The notes under the pieces are model-generated. The model had not been told where the DNA came from and did no database searches. It saw only the letters and a program-made list of their open reading frames with translations. Of a stretch of DNA of 64,000 nucleotides, positions 33,697-46,037 are shown in pieces. The first letter of the stretch is position 1. The number at the start of each line of letters is the position of its first letter. The translations under genes and the position numbers were made by a program. Source of the DNA: Bradyrhizobium sp. LMTR 3 (GTDB lineage: Bacteria > Pseudomonadota > Alphaproteobacteria > Rhizobiales > Xanthobacteraceae). The DNA is taken from positions 43,421 through 107,420 of the forward strand of contig NZ_MAXC01000013.1 of NCBI RefSeq assembly GCF_001693485.1. Direction: 5' to 3'.

Positions 33697-34734
33697 ATGG
33701 ACGAACGCGTGACGCTGCGTTCACATCTCGAGAAGCCCATTGCGCAGATCCCGCATGGCGCGGCGGTCGGGGCGGTGATCGAGGCCATTGCCGCCGCTGC
33801 GATCGAGCTCGCTACGCTGATTGCGAATGGGCCGCTCGCTGATATCACCGGGCAGGATAGCGGCATCAATTCCGACGGCGATCGGCAAAAAGACATCGAC
33901 ATCGTCGCCGACAAAATAATGCGCCGTGCGCTACGCGGCGCGCCGGTGGCGGCGGTCCTTTCCGAGGAAGCGGCGCTGCCGGAAACCTTGCGGCCCGAGG
34001 CGCACCTGTGCGTTGCGATCGATCCGCTCGACGGATCGGCCAATCTCGAAAACAACATCTCGATCGGCACCATCTTTTCGATCCGCCCGAGAGGCAACGA
34101 CATCCTTTCGACTTTCTTTGAGCCCGGCACGGCGCAGTGCGCGGCAGGCTTTTTCGTCTACGGTCCACAAACCACGCTCGTGCTCGCGCTCAACGCGCGC
34201 GTCGATATCTTCATTCTCGACAGGCGCGCGGGGGAATTTCTGCTGATCCGGCAGGCCGTGCAGGTCGCACGCGATACGCCGGAGTTCGCCATCAACGCGT
34301 CCAATCGCCGGCACTGGCATGGTCCCGTCCGCGCCTACATCGATGAATGTCTCGCCGGTACCAGCGGTGGCGGTGAGGCGGATTTCAACATGCGCTGGAT
34401 CGGTTCGCTGGTTGCGGAATCGCTTCGCATTCTGGCGCGCGGCGGCGTGTTTCTCTATCCGGCCGATGCCCGCCCCAGCTATCGCGAAGGGAGGATTCGC
34501 TTGCTGTACGAGGCCCATCCGATGGCGCTGGTAATGGAATGGGCGGGCGGCGCGGCCTCGACCGGGCGGCGGCGAATCCTGGAAGTGGCTGCGAGAACGC
34601 CGCACCAGCGGGTGCCGCTGATCATGGGCTCGTTGCGTGGCGTGCGCGACATCGCTGCCATTCACGAAAGGATCGAGCCGATGTTCGACAATAGCGATGC
34701 GCCGCTGTTCGCGCGGCGCGGCCTGTTCCGCTGA
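33697..34734 (+). CDS. cbbF: Fructose-1,6-bisphosphatase, class I
   Basis: This 345-residue enzyme has the metal-binding signature IDPLDGSANLENNISIGTIF and the C-terminal catalytic block EGRIRLLYEAHPMALVMEWAGGAAST. It dephosphorylates fructose-1,6-bisphosphate (and possibly sedoheptulose bisphosphate) to regenerate ribulose bisphosphate. It is the first gene of the cbbFPTALSX transcript, divergent from cbbR. Confidence 0.95.
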   Translation: MDERVTLRSHLEKPIAQIPHGAAVGAVIEAIAAAAIELATLIANGPLADITGQDSGINSDGDRQKDIDIVADKIMRRALRGAPVAAVLSEEAALPETLRPEAHLCVAIDPLDGSANLENNISIGTIFSIRPRGNDILSTFFEPGTAQCAAGFFVYGPQTTLVLALNARVDIFILDRRAGEFLLIRQAVQVARDTPEFAINASNRRHWHGPVRAYIDECLAGTSGGGEADFNMRWIGSLVAESLRILARGGVFLYPADARPSYREGRIRLLYEAHPMALVMEWAGGAASTGRRRILEVAARTPHQRVPLIMGSLRGVRDIAAIHERIEPMFDNSDAPLFARRGLFR

Positions 34735-34743
34735 CGGGGCATC

Positions 34744-35622
34744 ATGATGTCGCGGGCTCATCCCATCATATCGATTACGGGTTCGTCGGGCGCCGGCACG
34801 ACGTCGGTGAAGAAGACGTTCGAGCAGATCTTCCGCCGCGAAAAGGTGGTTGCGGCCTACATCGAAGGCGATGCCTTCCATCGTTACAATCGTTTCGAGA
34901 TGCGCAGCAAATTGCTGGAGGAGGCCGAGCGCGGCAACAAGCATTTCAGCCATTTCAGTCCGGAAACCAACTTGTTCGAGGAACTCGAAAAGGTATTTCG
35001 CGACTACGGCGAATCCGGCACCGGAATGACGCGTCATTACGTGCACGACGACGAAGAGGCGAAGCTGTACGGCGCCAAACCAGGTACATTCACCGAATGG
35101 GACCAATTGCCGGCAGGCTCCGACCTGCTGTTTTACGAAGGGTTGCACGGCGCGGTCGTAACCGACAAGGTCAACGTGGCGCAGCATGCCGATCTCAAGA
35201 TCGGCGTCGTGCCGGTGATCAACCTGGAATGGATCCAGAAGCTGCATCGCGATCGTCGCGACCGCGGCTATACCGCCGAGGCGGTGACCGACACCATCCT
35301 GCGGCGAATGCCTGATTACGTGAACTACATCTGTCCGCAGTTCGCCGAGACCGACATCAATTTCCAGCGCGTGCCGACCGTCGATACGTCGAACCCGTTC
35401 ATCGCGCGGTGGATTCCGACGCCCGATGAATCGATGGTGGTGATCCGTCTCAAGAATCCGCGCGGCATCGATTTTCCCTATCTGCTGTCGATGATTCCGC
35501 ACAGCTTCATGTCGCGCGCCAATTCGATCGTGATCCACGGGGCAAAGCTCGACCTGGCGATGCAGCTCATCCTCACCCCACTGATCCTGCAACTGATGGA
35601 ACGCAAGAGGCGCACGATATGA
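34744..35622 (+). CDS. cbbP: Phosphoribulokinase
   Basis: This 292-residue bacterial-type phosphoribulokinase has P-loop [14 protein letters not shown], substrate region [14 protein letters not shown] and [13 protein letters not shown]. It makes ribulose-1,5-bisphosphate, the CO2 acceptor. It lies 9 bp after cbbF and overlaps cbbT by 4 bp (ATGA). Two adjacent ATG codons are possible starts (34744 and 34747). Confidence 0.95.
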   Translation: MMSRAHPIISITGSSGAGTTSVKKTFEQIFRREKVVAAYIEGDAFHRYNRFEMRSKLLEEAERGNKHFSHFSPETNLFEELEKVFRDYGESGTGMTRHYVHDDEEAKLYGAKPGTFTEWDQLPAGSDLLFYEGLHGAVVTDKVNVAQHADLKIGVVPVINLEWIQKLHRDRRDRGYTAEAVTDTILRRMPDYVNYICPQFAETDINFQRVPTVDTSNPFIARWIPTPDESMVVIRLKNPRGIDFPYLLSMIPHSFMSRANSIVIHGAKLDLAMQLILTPLILQLMERKRRTI

Positions 35623-37655
35623 ACGCTCCCGCTCTGTCCCGCATAGCCGGCCGCCCGGATCTGTCACACGCAGAGATGGCCAACGCGATACGCTTCCTGG
35701 CGATCGACGCCGTTGAGACGGCGAAGTCCGGTCATCCGGGCATGCCGATGGGCATGGCTGACGTCGCGACCGTGCTGTTTTCGCGCTTCCTCAAATTCGA
35801 CCCCTCGGACCCGGCGTGGCCGGATCGCGACCGCTTCGTGCTGTCGGCCGGCCATGGCTCGATGCTGCTGTATGCGCTTCTGCACCTCACCGGATACGAG
35901 GGCATGACGCTGAACGAACTCAGGGCCTTCCGGCAATGGGCATCGAAAACGCCCGGACACCCCGAATATGGCCATACGGCGGGCGTCGAGACGACCACCG
36001 GGCCTCTCGGGCAGGGCATTGCCACGGCCGTCGGTATGGCGCTGGCCGAGCGGCTGATGAACGCCCGTTTTGGCGACGACTGCGTCGATCATTTCACCTA
36101 TGTGATCGCCGGCGACGGCTGCCTGATGGAGGGGATCAGCCACGAGGCGATCTCGCTGGCCGGGCATCTCAGGCTCAATCGTCTGATCGTGCTGTTCGAT
36201 GACAACGAAATCTCGATCGATGGCGCCACGTCGCTGTCATGCTCGGATGATCAGCTCGCACGGTTCAGGGCGGTGGGGTGGTCGGCCAGCCGAATCGACG
36301 GCCACGATCCCGAAGCGATCGCGGCCGCGATCGAGCGGGCGCGCAACAGCGACCGGCCGTCGCTGATCGCCTGCCGCACCATCATCGGCTTCGGCGCGCC
36401 GAACCGTCAGGGGACCGAGAAAGTCCATGGCGCGCCGCTGGGTGGCGAAGAAGCCGCCAGAACGCGCGATGCGCTGAACTGGCCGCACGCGCCGTTCGAG
36501 ATCCCGGAAGCCGTGCTTGCGCAGTGGCGTCAGGCAGGCCGCCGCGGACATGCCGCGCGCCGCTGCTGGATCGAACGGACCAAGCGCCTGAGTTCGGATT
36601 CCCGTTCGCAATTTCACGATGCGCTGAATCGCAACCTGCCGTGCAGCTATGCGCAAGCAATGACAAAGCTGCGCGATGACTTCGCGACGGAGCGACCGAA
36701 TATTGCCACCCGGCAGGTGTCGCAGCGCGTGATCGATGCAATCGCCGGGGCTCTGCCCAATCTGCTCGGTGGCTCGGCGGACCTCACGCATTCCAACCTG
36801 ACGCGAGCCCGGACCCAGCGACCGGTACAGCCTGGCTCATTTGCAGGCAGCTATATTCACTATGGCGTGCGCGAGCACGCCATGGCGGCGGCAATGAACG
36901 GCATCGCGCTGCATGGCGGCTTCATCCCCTATGGCGGTACGTTCCTCAGCTTTGCCGACTACAGCCGTCCGGCGATCCGGCTGGCAGCGCTGATGAACAT
37001 TCGCGTCATCCATGTGATGACGCACGACTCCATCGGGCTGGGCGAGGATGGCCCCACCCATCAGCCGGTCGAACATCTGGCATCGCTTCGAGCGATCCCC
37101 AATCTGCTGGTCTTCCGACCGGGCGATGCCATCGAGACCGCCGAGGCGTGGGACTGCGCGCTACGGGCGCAGGCCAGTCCGTCCGTGCTGTGTCTGTCGC
37201 GGCAAGCGCTGCCTGCCTTCCGCGAAGGCGGTGGTGACAATCTGGTCGCGCGCGGCGCCTATGTCGTCGTCGAGCCGGAGGGCGGACGCGACGTCACGCT
37301 GATCGCGACCGGATCGGAAGTCTCGATCGCCATCGAGGCTGCGAAAACGCTCGCAAAGGACAATGTCCGCGCGGCCGTTGTCTCAGCCCCGTGCTTCGAG
37401 CTGTTTCGTCAGCAGTCGCACGAGTACCGGGCGGAGGTACTTGGAGACGCCCCGCGGATCGGGGTCGAAGCCGCGATCGAGGGCGATTGGGCGCGCTGGC
37501 TAGGTGACGGCGGCGAATTCGTCGGTATGACCGGCTTTGGCGCATCTGCACCGGCGGAAACGCTCTATCGCGAATTCGGCATTACCGCGAACGCCGTCGC
37601 TATAGCAGCCATGCGCTGCATCGCGCGGTCAAGGATGGCGGCAACCTGGGCATGA
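35619..37655 (+). CDS. cbbT: Transketolase
   Basis: This 678-residue transketolase has the ThDP-binding block [32 protein letters not shown], the N-terminal [18 protein letters not shown], and the second-domain motif [27 protein letters not shown]. It shuffles two-carbon units in RuBP regeneration. Its ATG overlaps the cbbP stop. The C-terminus (RSRMAATWA) is a little unusual but within the normal length. Confidence 0.95.
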   Translation: MNAPALSRIAGRPDLSHAEMANAIRFLAIDAVETAKSGHPGMPMGMADVATVLFSRFLKFDPSDPAWPDRDRFVLSAGHGSMLLYALLHLTGYEGMTLNELRAFRQWASKTPGHPEYGHTAGVETTTGPLGQGIATAVGMALAERLMNARFGDDCVDHFTYVIAGDGCLMEGISHEAISLAGHLRLNRLIVLFDDNEISIDGATSLSCSDDQLARFRAVGWSASRIDGHDPEAIAAAIERARNSDRPSLIACRTIIGFGAPNRQGTEKVHGAPLGGEEAARTRDALNWPHAPFEIPEAVLAQWRQAGRRGHAARRCWIERTKRLSSDSRSQFHDALNRNLPCSYAQAMTKLRDDFATERPNIATRQVSQRVIDAIAGALPNLLGGSADLTHSNLTRARTQRPVQPGSFAGSYIHYGVREHAMAAAMNGIALHGGFIPYGGTFLSFADYSRPAIRLAALMNIRVIHVMTHDSIGLGEDGPTHQPVEHLASLRAIPNLLVFRPGDAIETAEAWDCALRAQASPSVLCLSRQALPAFREGGGDNLVARGAYVVVEPEGGRDVTLIATGSEVSIAIEAAKTLAKDNVRAAVVSAPCFELFRQQSHEYRAEVLGDAPRIGVEAAIEGDWARWLGDGGEFVGMTGFGASAPAETLYREFGITANAVAIAAMRCIARSRMAATWA

Positions 37656-37688
37656 CGGTCACACGAGAGCAATGACACGGAGACTCCG

Positions 37689-40290
<2,602 letters not shown>

Positions 40291-40302
40291 GGAGCGGAAA
40301 TC

Positions 40303-40722
40303 ATGCGCATTACCCAAGGCTGTTTCTCGTTTCTGCCCGATCTCACCGACGAGCAGATCTCGCGCCAGGTGCAGTATTGCCTGGAGAATGGCTGGGCGGT
40401 GAATATCGAATTTACCGACGATCCGCATCCCCGCAACAATTTCTGGGAAATGTGGGGATTGCCGATGTTCGACCTCCGCGACGCCGCCGGCGTGATGATG
40501 GAGCTGAACCAGTGCCGCAAGGCGTATGGTAACAGCTACATCCGCCTGTCGGCGTTCGATTCCAGTCACGGCTGGGAGTCGGTCCGGCTGTCCTTCATCG
40601 TCAACCGGCCGAAGGAGGAACCCGGCTTCCACCTCGAGCGGCATGAAGTCGCCGGCCGCAACATCCGCTATACGACCAAATCATACGCTGCCGACCGTCC
40701 GGAGGGCCGGCGCTACGGTTAG
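40303..40722 (+). CDS. cbbS: Rubisco small subunit, form IC
   Basis: This 139-residue small subunit begins [19 protein letters not shown] and includes NPR-type loop [20 protein letters not shown]. It has the C-terminal extension typical of red-type small subunits (residues about 110-139, [13 protein letters not shown]), which forms a beta hairpin in the central channel of the L8S8 enzyme. It follows cbbL by 12 bp. Confidence 0.97.
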   Translation: MRITQGCFSFLPDLTDEQISRQVQYCLENGWAVNIEFTDDPHPRNNFWEMWGLPMFDLRDAAGVMMELNQCRKAYGNSYIRLSAFDSSHGWESVRLSFIVNRPKEEPGFHLERHEVAGRNIRYTTKSYAADRPEGRRYG

Positions 40723-40785
40723 TCACTGGTTCGGTCCGACAGACGAGTTCTCCCTGATCGTGCCTTTCGTCTGCCGGATGCACTG

Positions 40786-40820
40786 CTCCGTCGCTGTGGA
40801 AGCGGCGGCGGAGTTTTTTT
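40786..40820 (+). terminator. Intrinsic terminator between cbbS and cbbX
   Basis: CTCCGTCGC (40786-40794) pairs with GCGGCGGAG (40805-40813) through nine positions with one G-U pair, followed at once by seven Ts. It has the form of a factor-independent terminator and lies 64 bp after cbbS and 34 bp before the cbbX start. It should reduce read-through into cbbX. Confidence 0.75.
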
Positions 40821-40854
40821 CAGACCGCGCATGCATTGCGTCGAGGTTTGCCAG

Positions 40855-41769
40855 ATGGACATGGATACCGCCGACATGACGGACACGGTCAACCTCCGCG
40901 AGGAGCTCGAAGCCGTCGGCATTGAGGAGATCCTCACGCAGCTCGACCGCGAGCTGATCGGGCTAGTGCCCGTGAAAACCCGTATCCGCGAAATCGCATC
41001 GCTCTTGCTGATCGAACGTATCCGCAAGCGGCTTAATCTGACGTCGGAGGTGCCGACATTGCATATGTCGTTCACCGGTAATCCCGGCACCGGCAAGACC
41101 ACGGTGGCGCTGCGGATCGCCAGCATTCTCCACAGGCTCGGCTTCGTGCGTCGTGGCCAGGTGGTGTCGGTTACCCGCGATGAGCTGGTTGGGCAATATA
41201 TCGGCCACACCGCGCCCAAGACCAAGGAGGTGCTGAAGAAGGCGATGGGCGGCGTGCTTTTCATCGACGAAGCCTATTATCTCCACCGGCCCGACAACGA
41301 ACGCGATTACGGTCAGGAAGCGATCGAGATCCTGCTGCAGGTGATGGAATCCCAGCGCGAGGATCTGGTGGTGATTCTCGCCGGTTACGGCGATCGAATG
41401 GATAAGTTCTTCGCCAGCAATCCCGGCTTCCGCTCCCGCATCGCCCATCACATCGATTTTCCGGACTATTCGGAGCCCGAATTGCTTGCGATCGCCGAGC
41501 TGATGCTGCGCGACATGAACTACAAATTCAGCGCCGACGCGCGTGAAGCGTTCATCCGCTACATCGCGCTGCGCAAGACCCAGCCGCTGTTCTCCAACGC
41601 GCGCTCGATCCGAAACGCGCTCGACCGCATGCGCCTGCGCCAGGCCAATCGTCTCGTCGCCGATCTCGATCGCGTGCTGACCGCTGACGACATCATGTCG
41701 CTGGAGGCGTCGGACGTGCTCGCCAGCCGGGTCTTTCTGAGGGAGAGGTCGACGGCTGGTTCCGCGTGA
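40855..41769 (+). CDS. cbbX: Red-type Rubisco activase CbbX (AAA+ ATPase)
   Basis: This AAA+ protein of about 304 residues has Walker [16 protein letters not shown], Walker [12 protein letters not shown] and arginine-finger region [18 protein letters not shown]. CbbX remodels inhibited red-type Rubisco by pulling on the large-subunit C-terminus, here VPTPSVAM. The ATG at 40855 has GAGG at good spacing; an in-frame ATG at 40831 is also possible. It is separated from cbbS by an intrinsic terminator, so levels may be set by partial read-through. Confidence 0.94.
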   Translation: MDMDTADMTDTVNLREELEAVGIEEILTQLDRELIGLVPVKTRIREIASLLLIERIRKRLNLTSEVPTLHMSFTGNPGTGKTTVALRIASILHRLGFVRRGQVVSVTRDELVGQYIGHTAPKTKEVLKKAMGGVLFIDEAYYLHRPDNERDYGQEAIEILLQVMESQREDLVVILAGYGDRMDKFFASNPGFRSRIAHHIDFPDYSEPELLAIAELMLRDMNYKFSADAREAFIRYIALRKTQPLFSNARSIRNALDRMRLRQANRLVADLDRVLTADDIMSLEASDVLASRVFLRERSTAGSA

Positions 41770-41809
41770 AGCGAGCGCTTTGTGTCGCCAGCCAGCGATC
41801 AGTCGGCTG

Positions 41810-42823
41810 TCAAAACGTCTCGGTAATCTTGCTCAGGCGAGGGGGACGATCCGGGTCAAATCCGCAGGCGCGCGCTGTCTGCTCGATCATCCGATAGGCC
41901 GGCACGAGCATGGTGATCGGGTCGGTGGCGGGATCATCCTCGGAAAGCCAGGGCAGCGAGCCGTGCGGTCCGCCGCATAGATGGAGCGCGATCTTTTGCT
42001 CGCGCAATTCCTCTGCCAGCGCGTCCACCGTAACAGCCGTTTCATCCATGAGGCGCATCATGATAACCGGCGTGCGCGAGGACAACGCGGCGCGCGGCCC
42101 ATGCTGCAGCTCGGCGGCGCTCAGGCCAATGGAAGGCAGGCGCAGGATTTCCGAAAGTTTGAGCGCGATCTCCCGCGCCGAGCCCAGGCCCAGGCCCCGC
42201 GCCGCCACAAACACGGCTGACGCCTTGGCGAGATCATCGGCAATCTCGGACCAGTCGAGCGCCATCGCGCGGTGCAGGCGCTCGGGCAGCCTGTCGAGGG
42301 CTGACCGCAGCGCATGATCTTCCGCCAGTTCGGCAACAAGTTCGGCGCCAGCAGCCATCGAACCAATCACGGTCTTGGTTGCCGCTACGGAATGCTCTTG
42401 GCCGGCTTCGATCGGAACGACGAATTCCGCTTCGTCAGCCACCGGCGAGGGCGTCGCATTGACGATGGCGATGGTGCGGGCGCCTGCGGCGCGCGCCGAC
42501 CTTGTCGCCGCGACAAGATCCGGGCTGCGTCCGGATTGCGAGATCACGATGAACAGCGCATGGCGCAGCATCAAGGGCGTGCGAAATGCCGTGATCACCG
42601 AAGGAGCGCTGGCTGAAACGGCAAGGCGAAGCCGCGTCTCGATGAGGTATCTCAAGAAAACCCCGGCATGCCCGGAGCTTCCCCGGCCGCACACGACGCA
42701 CAGGGGGGCGGAGCCAATTCCGATCCGCCGTGCGATGTCGCGCGTGGCGGGGCGGTTACGAACAATTTTGGCGACAACGTCCGCGCTTTCCCCGATTTCG
42801 CTCGCCATCGCGGATGTCGTCAC
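41810..42823 (-). CDS. SIS-domain sugar-phosphate isomerase/deaminase (NagB-II/AgaS type)
   Basis: This 337-residue protein has two SIS domains: CGRGSSGHAGVFLRYLIE with VISQSGRSPDLVAAT in the first, and ARGLGLGSAREIALKLSEI with AAELQHGPRAAL in the second. This is the isomerase half of GlmS without the glutaminase part, as in GlcN-6-P deaminases of type II. It would convert glucosamine-6-P to fructose-6-P and complete the route started by MurQ and NagA. Its start overlaps the murQ stop by 4 bp. Confidence 0.88.
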   Translation of the reverse strand: MTTSAMASEIGESADVVAKIVRNRPATRDIARRIGIGSAPLCVVCGRGSSGHAGVFLRYLIETRLRLAVSASAPSVITAFRTPLMLRHALFIVISQSGRSPDLVAATRSARAAGARTIAIVNATPSPVADEAEFVVPIEAGQEHSVAATKTVIGSMAAGAELVAELAEDHALRSALDRLPERLHRAMALDWSEIADDLAKASAVFVAARGLGLGSAREIALKLSEILRLPSIGLSAAELQHGPRAALSSRTPVIMMRLMDETAVTVDALAEELREQKIALHLCGGPHGSLPWLSEDDPATDPITMLVPAYRMIEQTARACGFDPDRPPRLSKITETF

Positions 42824-43776
42824 GGCTCAACCGCTCCGCCTTGCTTGCGCGGCGCCGCTTCCTTGGGATGCCGGTTGCGATCCTTGGCGAGATCCTTGGC
42901 GAGCTCGGCAAACACGCGCCGAAGGTTGCCGTCACAGCTTTTCAGAATGGTCTCGGCATCAACCCTGTCGAGACCCAACGCCAGTAGGCCCGCCTTCTTG
43001 ATGTCTCCCTCGGCCTGCTCAAGCGAGCGTGCCGCGTGCGACGGATCACAGTGCGCGATTTGCGCCACCATGGTCTCGGCGCGCCGCTTCAGCTTGGCAT
43101 TGGTCGGCTGCATGTTCACCATCATGCCGCGATACACCCGGCCAAGGCGCAGCATGATCCCTGAGGAGATCAGGTTGAGCACGATCTTCTGCGCAGTGCC
43201 CGCCTTCATCCGCGTGGAGCCGGCGATCAGTTCGCGGCCGGTCTCGATCAAGATCGGAAACTTCGCCGATTCCAGCAAGGCGGTGTCGGGGTTGTTGGCG
43301 ACACCGATCGTCACTGCACCGAAAGAGCCTGCCTGCTGCAGCGCCGCGACCGTGAATGGCGTTGTCCCGCTGGCGGCAACGGCGATCACCACGTCGTGCG
43401 CTGTGAGCCGCGCGGCATTGATCTGCCTGACCGCATCATCGACATCATCCTCCGCGCCCTCGATGCTGGTGACGAACGCGCTGTCTCCGCCGGCGACGAT
43501 GAAGCGGACGCGCTCGTTGGGCCAGGCGAAGGTCGGCATCAGCTCGGCGCCGTCCTGGACGGCCACGCGGCCCGAGGTGCCGGCGCCGACATACACAATG
43601 CGTCCGCGATCGCCCAGCGCCGCCTTGGCCGCTTCGGTCGCCGCAGTGATCGCGGGAAGGGCATGGCCGATCGCCGCGACTGCCGCAAGCTGGCCCTCCC
43701 ACATCGCTTCCATCGCCGACGTCAGCGGCCATGCATCAAGATCGGCAAAGCGGGGATCGACTTCTTCGGTGGCCAT
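42820..43776 (-). CDS. murQ: N-acetylmuramic acid 6-phosphate etherase
   Basis: This 318-residue SIS-fold enzyme has GRIVYVGAGTSGRVAVQDGAE, AASGTTPFTVAALQ and ETGRELIAGSTRMKAGTAQK, the MurQ signature. It splits MurNAc-6-P into GlcNAc-6-P and lactate during cell-wall recycling. The start MATEEVDPRFADLDAWP (43776) matches the normal family N-terminus; an upstream extension to 43896 overlaps the kinase gene. The C-terminal end is Lys/Arg-rich. Confidence 0.93.
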   Translation of the reverse strand: MATEEVDPRFADLDAWPLTSAMEAMWEGQLAAVAAIGHALPAITAATEAAKAALGDRGRIVYVGAGTSGRVAVQDGAELMPTFAWPNERVRFIVAGGDSAFVTSIEGAEDDVDDAVRQINAARLTAHDVVIAVAASGTTPFTVAALQQAGSFGAVTIGVANNPDTALLESAKFPILIETGRELIAGSTRMKAGTAQKIVLNLISSGIMLRLGRVYRGMMVNMQPTNAKLKRRAETMVAQIAHCDPSHAARSLEQAEGDIKKAGLLALGLDRVDAETILKSCDGNLRRVFAELAKDLAKDRNRHPKEAAPRKQGGAVEP

Positions 43777-43795
43777 ATCGTTGATCCATGTGCCG

Positions 43796-44749
43796 TCAAA
43801 CGCGGAACTTCGAAGCCTGTTCCTGGTCAGCTTCTCTTTCCGGCAGTTCTCTCTCGGGCAGTTCTCTCTTGGGCAGGTCAAGCCGCCCTCGCGCAACCAG
43901 CAACGCGCCGGCCGCCGCGTCGGCGTCGGGACACCTCAGGCGGGCGCGCAGGTCAGGCGTCAGCCAGGGCGTAATGGCATCCGCAAGCCCGCCCACCAGC
44001 GAGAGCCGGTCAATTCCTCTCGCCAGGAACAGATCGAGCAGATCGCCAATCGCATCGGCCGCGCGTTCCACAATGCGACGGCCGACCGGATCGCCCTGAT
44101 TGGCGTGCCGCATCACGATCGGCGCGAACGCAGCGTAGTCTGTGGCCCTGGCTTCTTCAGACCAAGCCACCGCCTGATAAGGATCATGATCGAATGCGCC
44201 CAGCACCTCTGAAAGCAATGGGGTCAGCTCGCCGCGGCGATCCGCGGCCCGCAACGCCAGGCGAACAACCTGCAGGCCGATGTCGGCACCGCTGCCTTCG
44301 TCCGACACGGGAAAGCCGTAACCGGCGAGACGGATTTCGCGGCCGTCGATCAGGCCTACACCCACCGAGCCCGTGCCGGCTACCACGATAGCGCCGTCCG
44401 CGCCGCTATGGGCGCCGAGACAGGCCGCCAGGCCGTCGCTGATGAAGATGACGGACGCAAAGGGATGCGCGATCTTGTTGAGTGCAGCTTCCGCGCCCCG
44501 GCGACCAAGACCGGCAAGGCCAATTCCGGCGTGCATCCGCGCGAAATCCTCGCGCGTCAGTCCGGCCTGTGCGGCTGCCGCTTCGGTGGCCTCCATGATG
44601 GACCGCCAGGCCTTCTCGAAGCCAATCCGCGTCGTGGCAGGCCCCGAGCTTGCTGCACCGAGTGCCCTGCCGTTTTCGTCCTCGATCCGGGCGCGGCAGC
44701 GGGTTCCGCCGCCATCAATGCCGAGATACGTGGTACCTTTTGTTCCCAT
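43796..44749 (-). CDS. BadF/BadG-type sugar kinase (N-acetylglucosamine/MurNAc kinase-like)
   Basis: This 317-residue ASKHA-fold kinase has phosphate-1 motif GIDGGGTRCRARI, adenosine region IVVAGTGSVGVGLIDG and DEGSGADIGLQ, matching BadF/BadG N-acetylglucosamine kinases. It probably phosphorylates GlcNAc or MurNAc entering the pathway used by MurQ and NagA. The C-terminus carries a short repeat (LPKRELPERELPEREA) encoded by a 15-bp minisatellite. The first gene of the minus-strand trio, it is divergent from nagA. Confidence 0.88.
   Translation of the reverse strand: MGTKGTTYLGIDGGGTRCRARIEDENGRALGAASSGPATTRIGFEKAWRSIMEATEAAAAQAGLTREDFARMHAGIGLAGLGRRGAEAALNKIAHPFASVIFISDGLAACLGAHSGADGAIVVAGTGSVGVGLIDGREIRLAGYGFPVSDEGSGADIGLQVVRLALRAADRRGELTPLLSEVLGAFDHDPYQAVAWSEEARATDYAAFAPIVMRHANQGDPVGRRIVERAADAIGDLLDLFLARGIDRLSLVGGLADAITPWLTPDLRARLRCPDADAAAGALLVARGRLDLPKRELPERELPEREADQEQASKFRV
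43827..43876. repeat. 15-bp minisatellite in the kinase 3' end
   Basis: GGCAGTTCTCTCTCG (43842-43856) is followed by GGCAGTTCTCTCTTG (43857-43871) and a partial GGCAG; a degenerate unit precedes it. In the kinase frame it encodes repeated Arg-Glu-Leu-Pro-Glu. The period is a multiple of three, so copy changes keep the frame. Confidence 0.75.
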
Positions 44750-44864
44750 GGAAAGTTAACGCGAAGGTTTCGCTCCGGGTCCTCCCAAAGCGCCTTGGTG
44801 TACATATGAAGTCTTGTACGGGACTCGCGTCACGAGTCCGTGACTACCATTCGGATCAATACTG
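44750..44864. promoter_or_regulatory. Divergent kinase-nagA control region
   Basis: The 115-bp gap holds the inverted repeat GGACTCG-CGTCA-CGAGTCC (44821-44839), extended by ACG/CGT with one bulge, and TGTAC at about 44799 and 44815. These are candidate operator elements for amino-sugar control. No GntR or ROK regulator gene lies in the cluster. Confidence 0.5.
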
Positions 44865-46037
44865 ATGGGCCCCGCTGGTTCTTCCTCTCTCACCATTGCC
44901 GCGCAGCACATCTTTGATGGTGCCGAGATGCGCGGGCCGGGATCGGTCAGGATCTCGCAGGGGCGGATTGAAGGCGTCACCTTCGGCGAGGCGGAGGGGC
45001 GCGCCTCAATCCGTCTTCCCGCAGACGCGATCCTTGCACCCGGATTCATCGACATCCAGGTAAACGGAGGCGGGGGCGTTCTTCTCAACGACCAGCCGAC
45101 GGAGGCTGGCGTTCGATGCATCGTCGAGGCGCACCGTAAGGCGGGGACCACGGGCTGCCTGCCGACCCTCATCACCGATCGCAGCGAGGTCATCGAGCGA
45201 TTGGCTGCAGTCGCCCAGGCTTGTCTGAAGATTCCCGGCGTTCTCGGCTTTCATCTGGAAGGACCGGCCCTCAACAGGTCTCGCAAGGGCATTCATCCGG
45301 AAGCCGAGATACGCGTGCCCGATGGCCGCGATCTCGCTGCGATCAAGAGTTTTGGGGACCGCGGCCGGTCCATTGTGACCTTGGCCCCGGAATGCGTGCC
45401 CGCGTCCATGATCGATGAATTGATCGGCGCCGGATTGCGTATCGCGGCCGGCCACAGCGACGCCAATGCAGCCGAAATCGGGCAGGCGGTCGATCGCGGT
45501 ATCTCGGGGGTCACCCATCTGTTCAATGCCATGTCGCAGTTGAACGCCCGGGAGCCGGGCTTGGTGGGCGCCGCGCTGGGGGATGACCGGCTGTTTGCAG
45601 GGATCATCTGCGACGGCATCCACGTTGACCGCGCCGGTTTGCGTGTTGCCTTCCGCTGCAAGGGGCGCGATCGATTGATGCTGGTTACCGATGCCATGCC
45701 ACTGGCGGGCACGAACCGCCGGCAATTCATGCTGCAAGGAAGGCAGATCACGCTGCACGAAAATCGCCTGACCGGCCCCGACGGCACACTCGCGGGCGCT
45801 CACCTCACCATGATCGAGGCGGTGCGCAACGCTGTTGCGCTCGTCGGAACCTCCCTTGTCGATGCCCTAATCATGGCCTCTCGGACATCAGCGGCATTTC
45901 TGGGTCTTGAGTCCGAGCTTGGACGGATCGCGCCCGGATACCGCGCGGACCTTGTCGCCTTCAATCCGAACTTTGAGGTCGTCGGCACATGGATAGGCGG
46001 TGTCGGTTCGATGAGCGAGGCTTCTCACCGAGGTTAG
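44865..46037 (+). CDS. nagA: N-acetylglucosamine-6-phosphate deacetylase
   Basis: This 390-residue amidohydrolase has PGFIDIQVNGGGG, LGFHLEGPALN, GHSDANAAEI, GVTHLFNAMS and LVTDAMPLAGT (catalytic Asp), the NagA series. It removes acetate from GlcNAc-6-P, the product of MurQ or the kinase. The chosen ATG has only a weak ribosome site. The stop TAG is followed directly by the ATG of the aspartokinase gene. Confidence 0.93.
   Translation: MGPAGSSSLTIAAQHIFDGAEMRGPGSVRISQGRIEGVTFGEAEGRASIRLPADAILAPGFIDIQVNGGGGVLLNDQPTEAGVRCIVEAHRKAGTTGCLPTLITDRSEVIERLAAVAQACLKIPGVLGFHLEGPALNRSRKGIHPEAEIRVPDGRDLAAIKSFGDRGRSIVTLAPECVPASMIDELIGAGLRIAAGHSDANAAEIGQAVDRGISGVTHLFNAMSQLNAREPGLVGAALGDDRLFAGIICDGIHVDRAGLRVAFRCKGRDRLMLVTDAMPLAGTNRRQFMLQGRQITLHENRLTGPDGTLAGAHLTMIEAVRNAVALVGTSLVDALIMASRTSAAFLGLESELGRIAPGYRADLVAFNPNFEVVGTWIGGVGSMSEASHRG

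Noticed and set aside
33931..35667. 578-residue minus-strand frame opposite cbbF and cbbP
   Set aside because: Spans two certain genes on the other strand and has no motif or ribosome site.
42668..44212. 514-residue plus-strand frame opposite SIS, murQ and kinase genes
   Set aside because: Covers three motif-bearing genes on the minus strand; no family resemblance.
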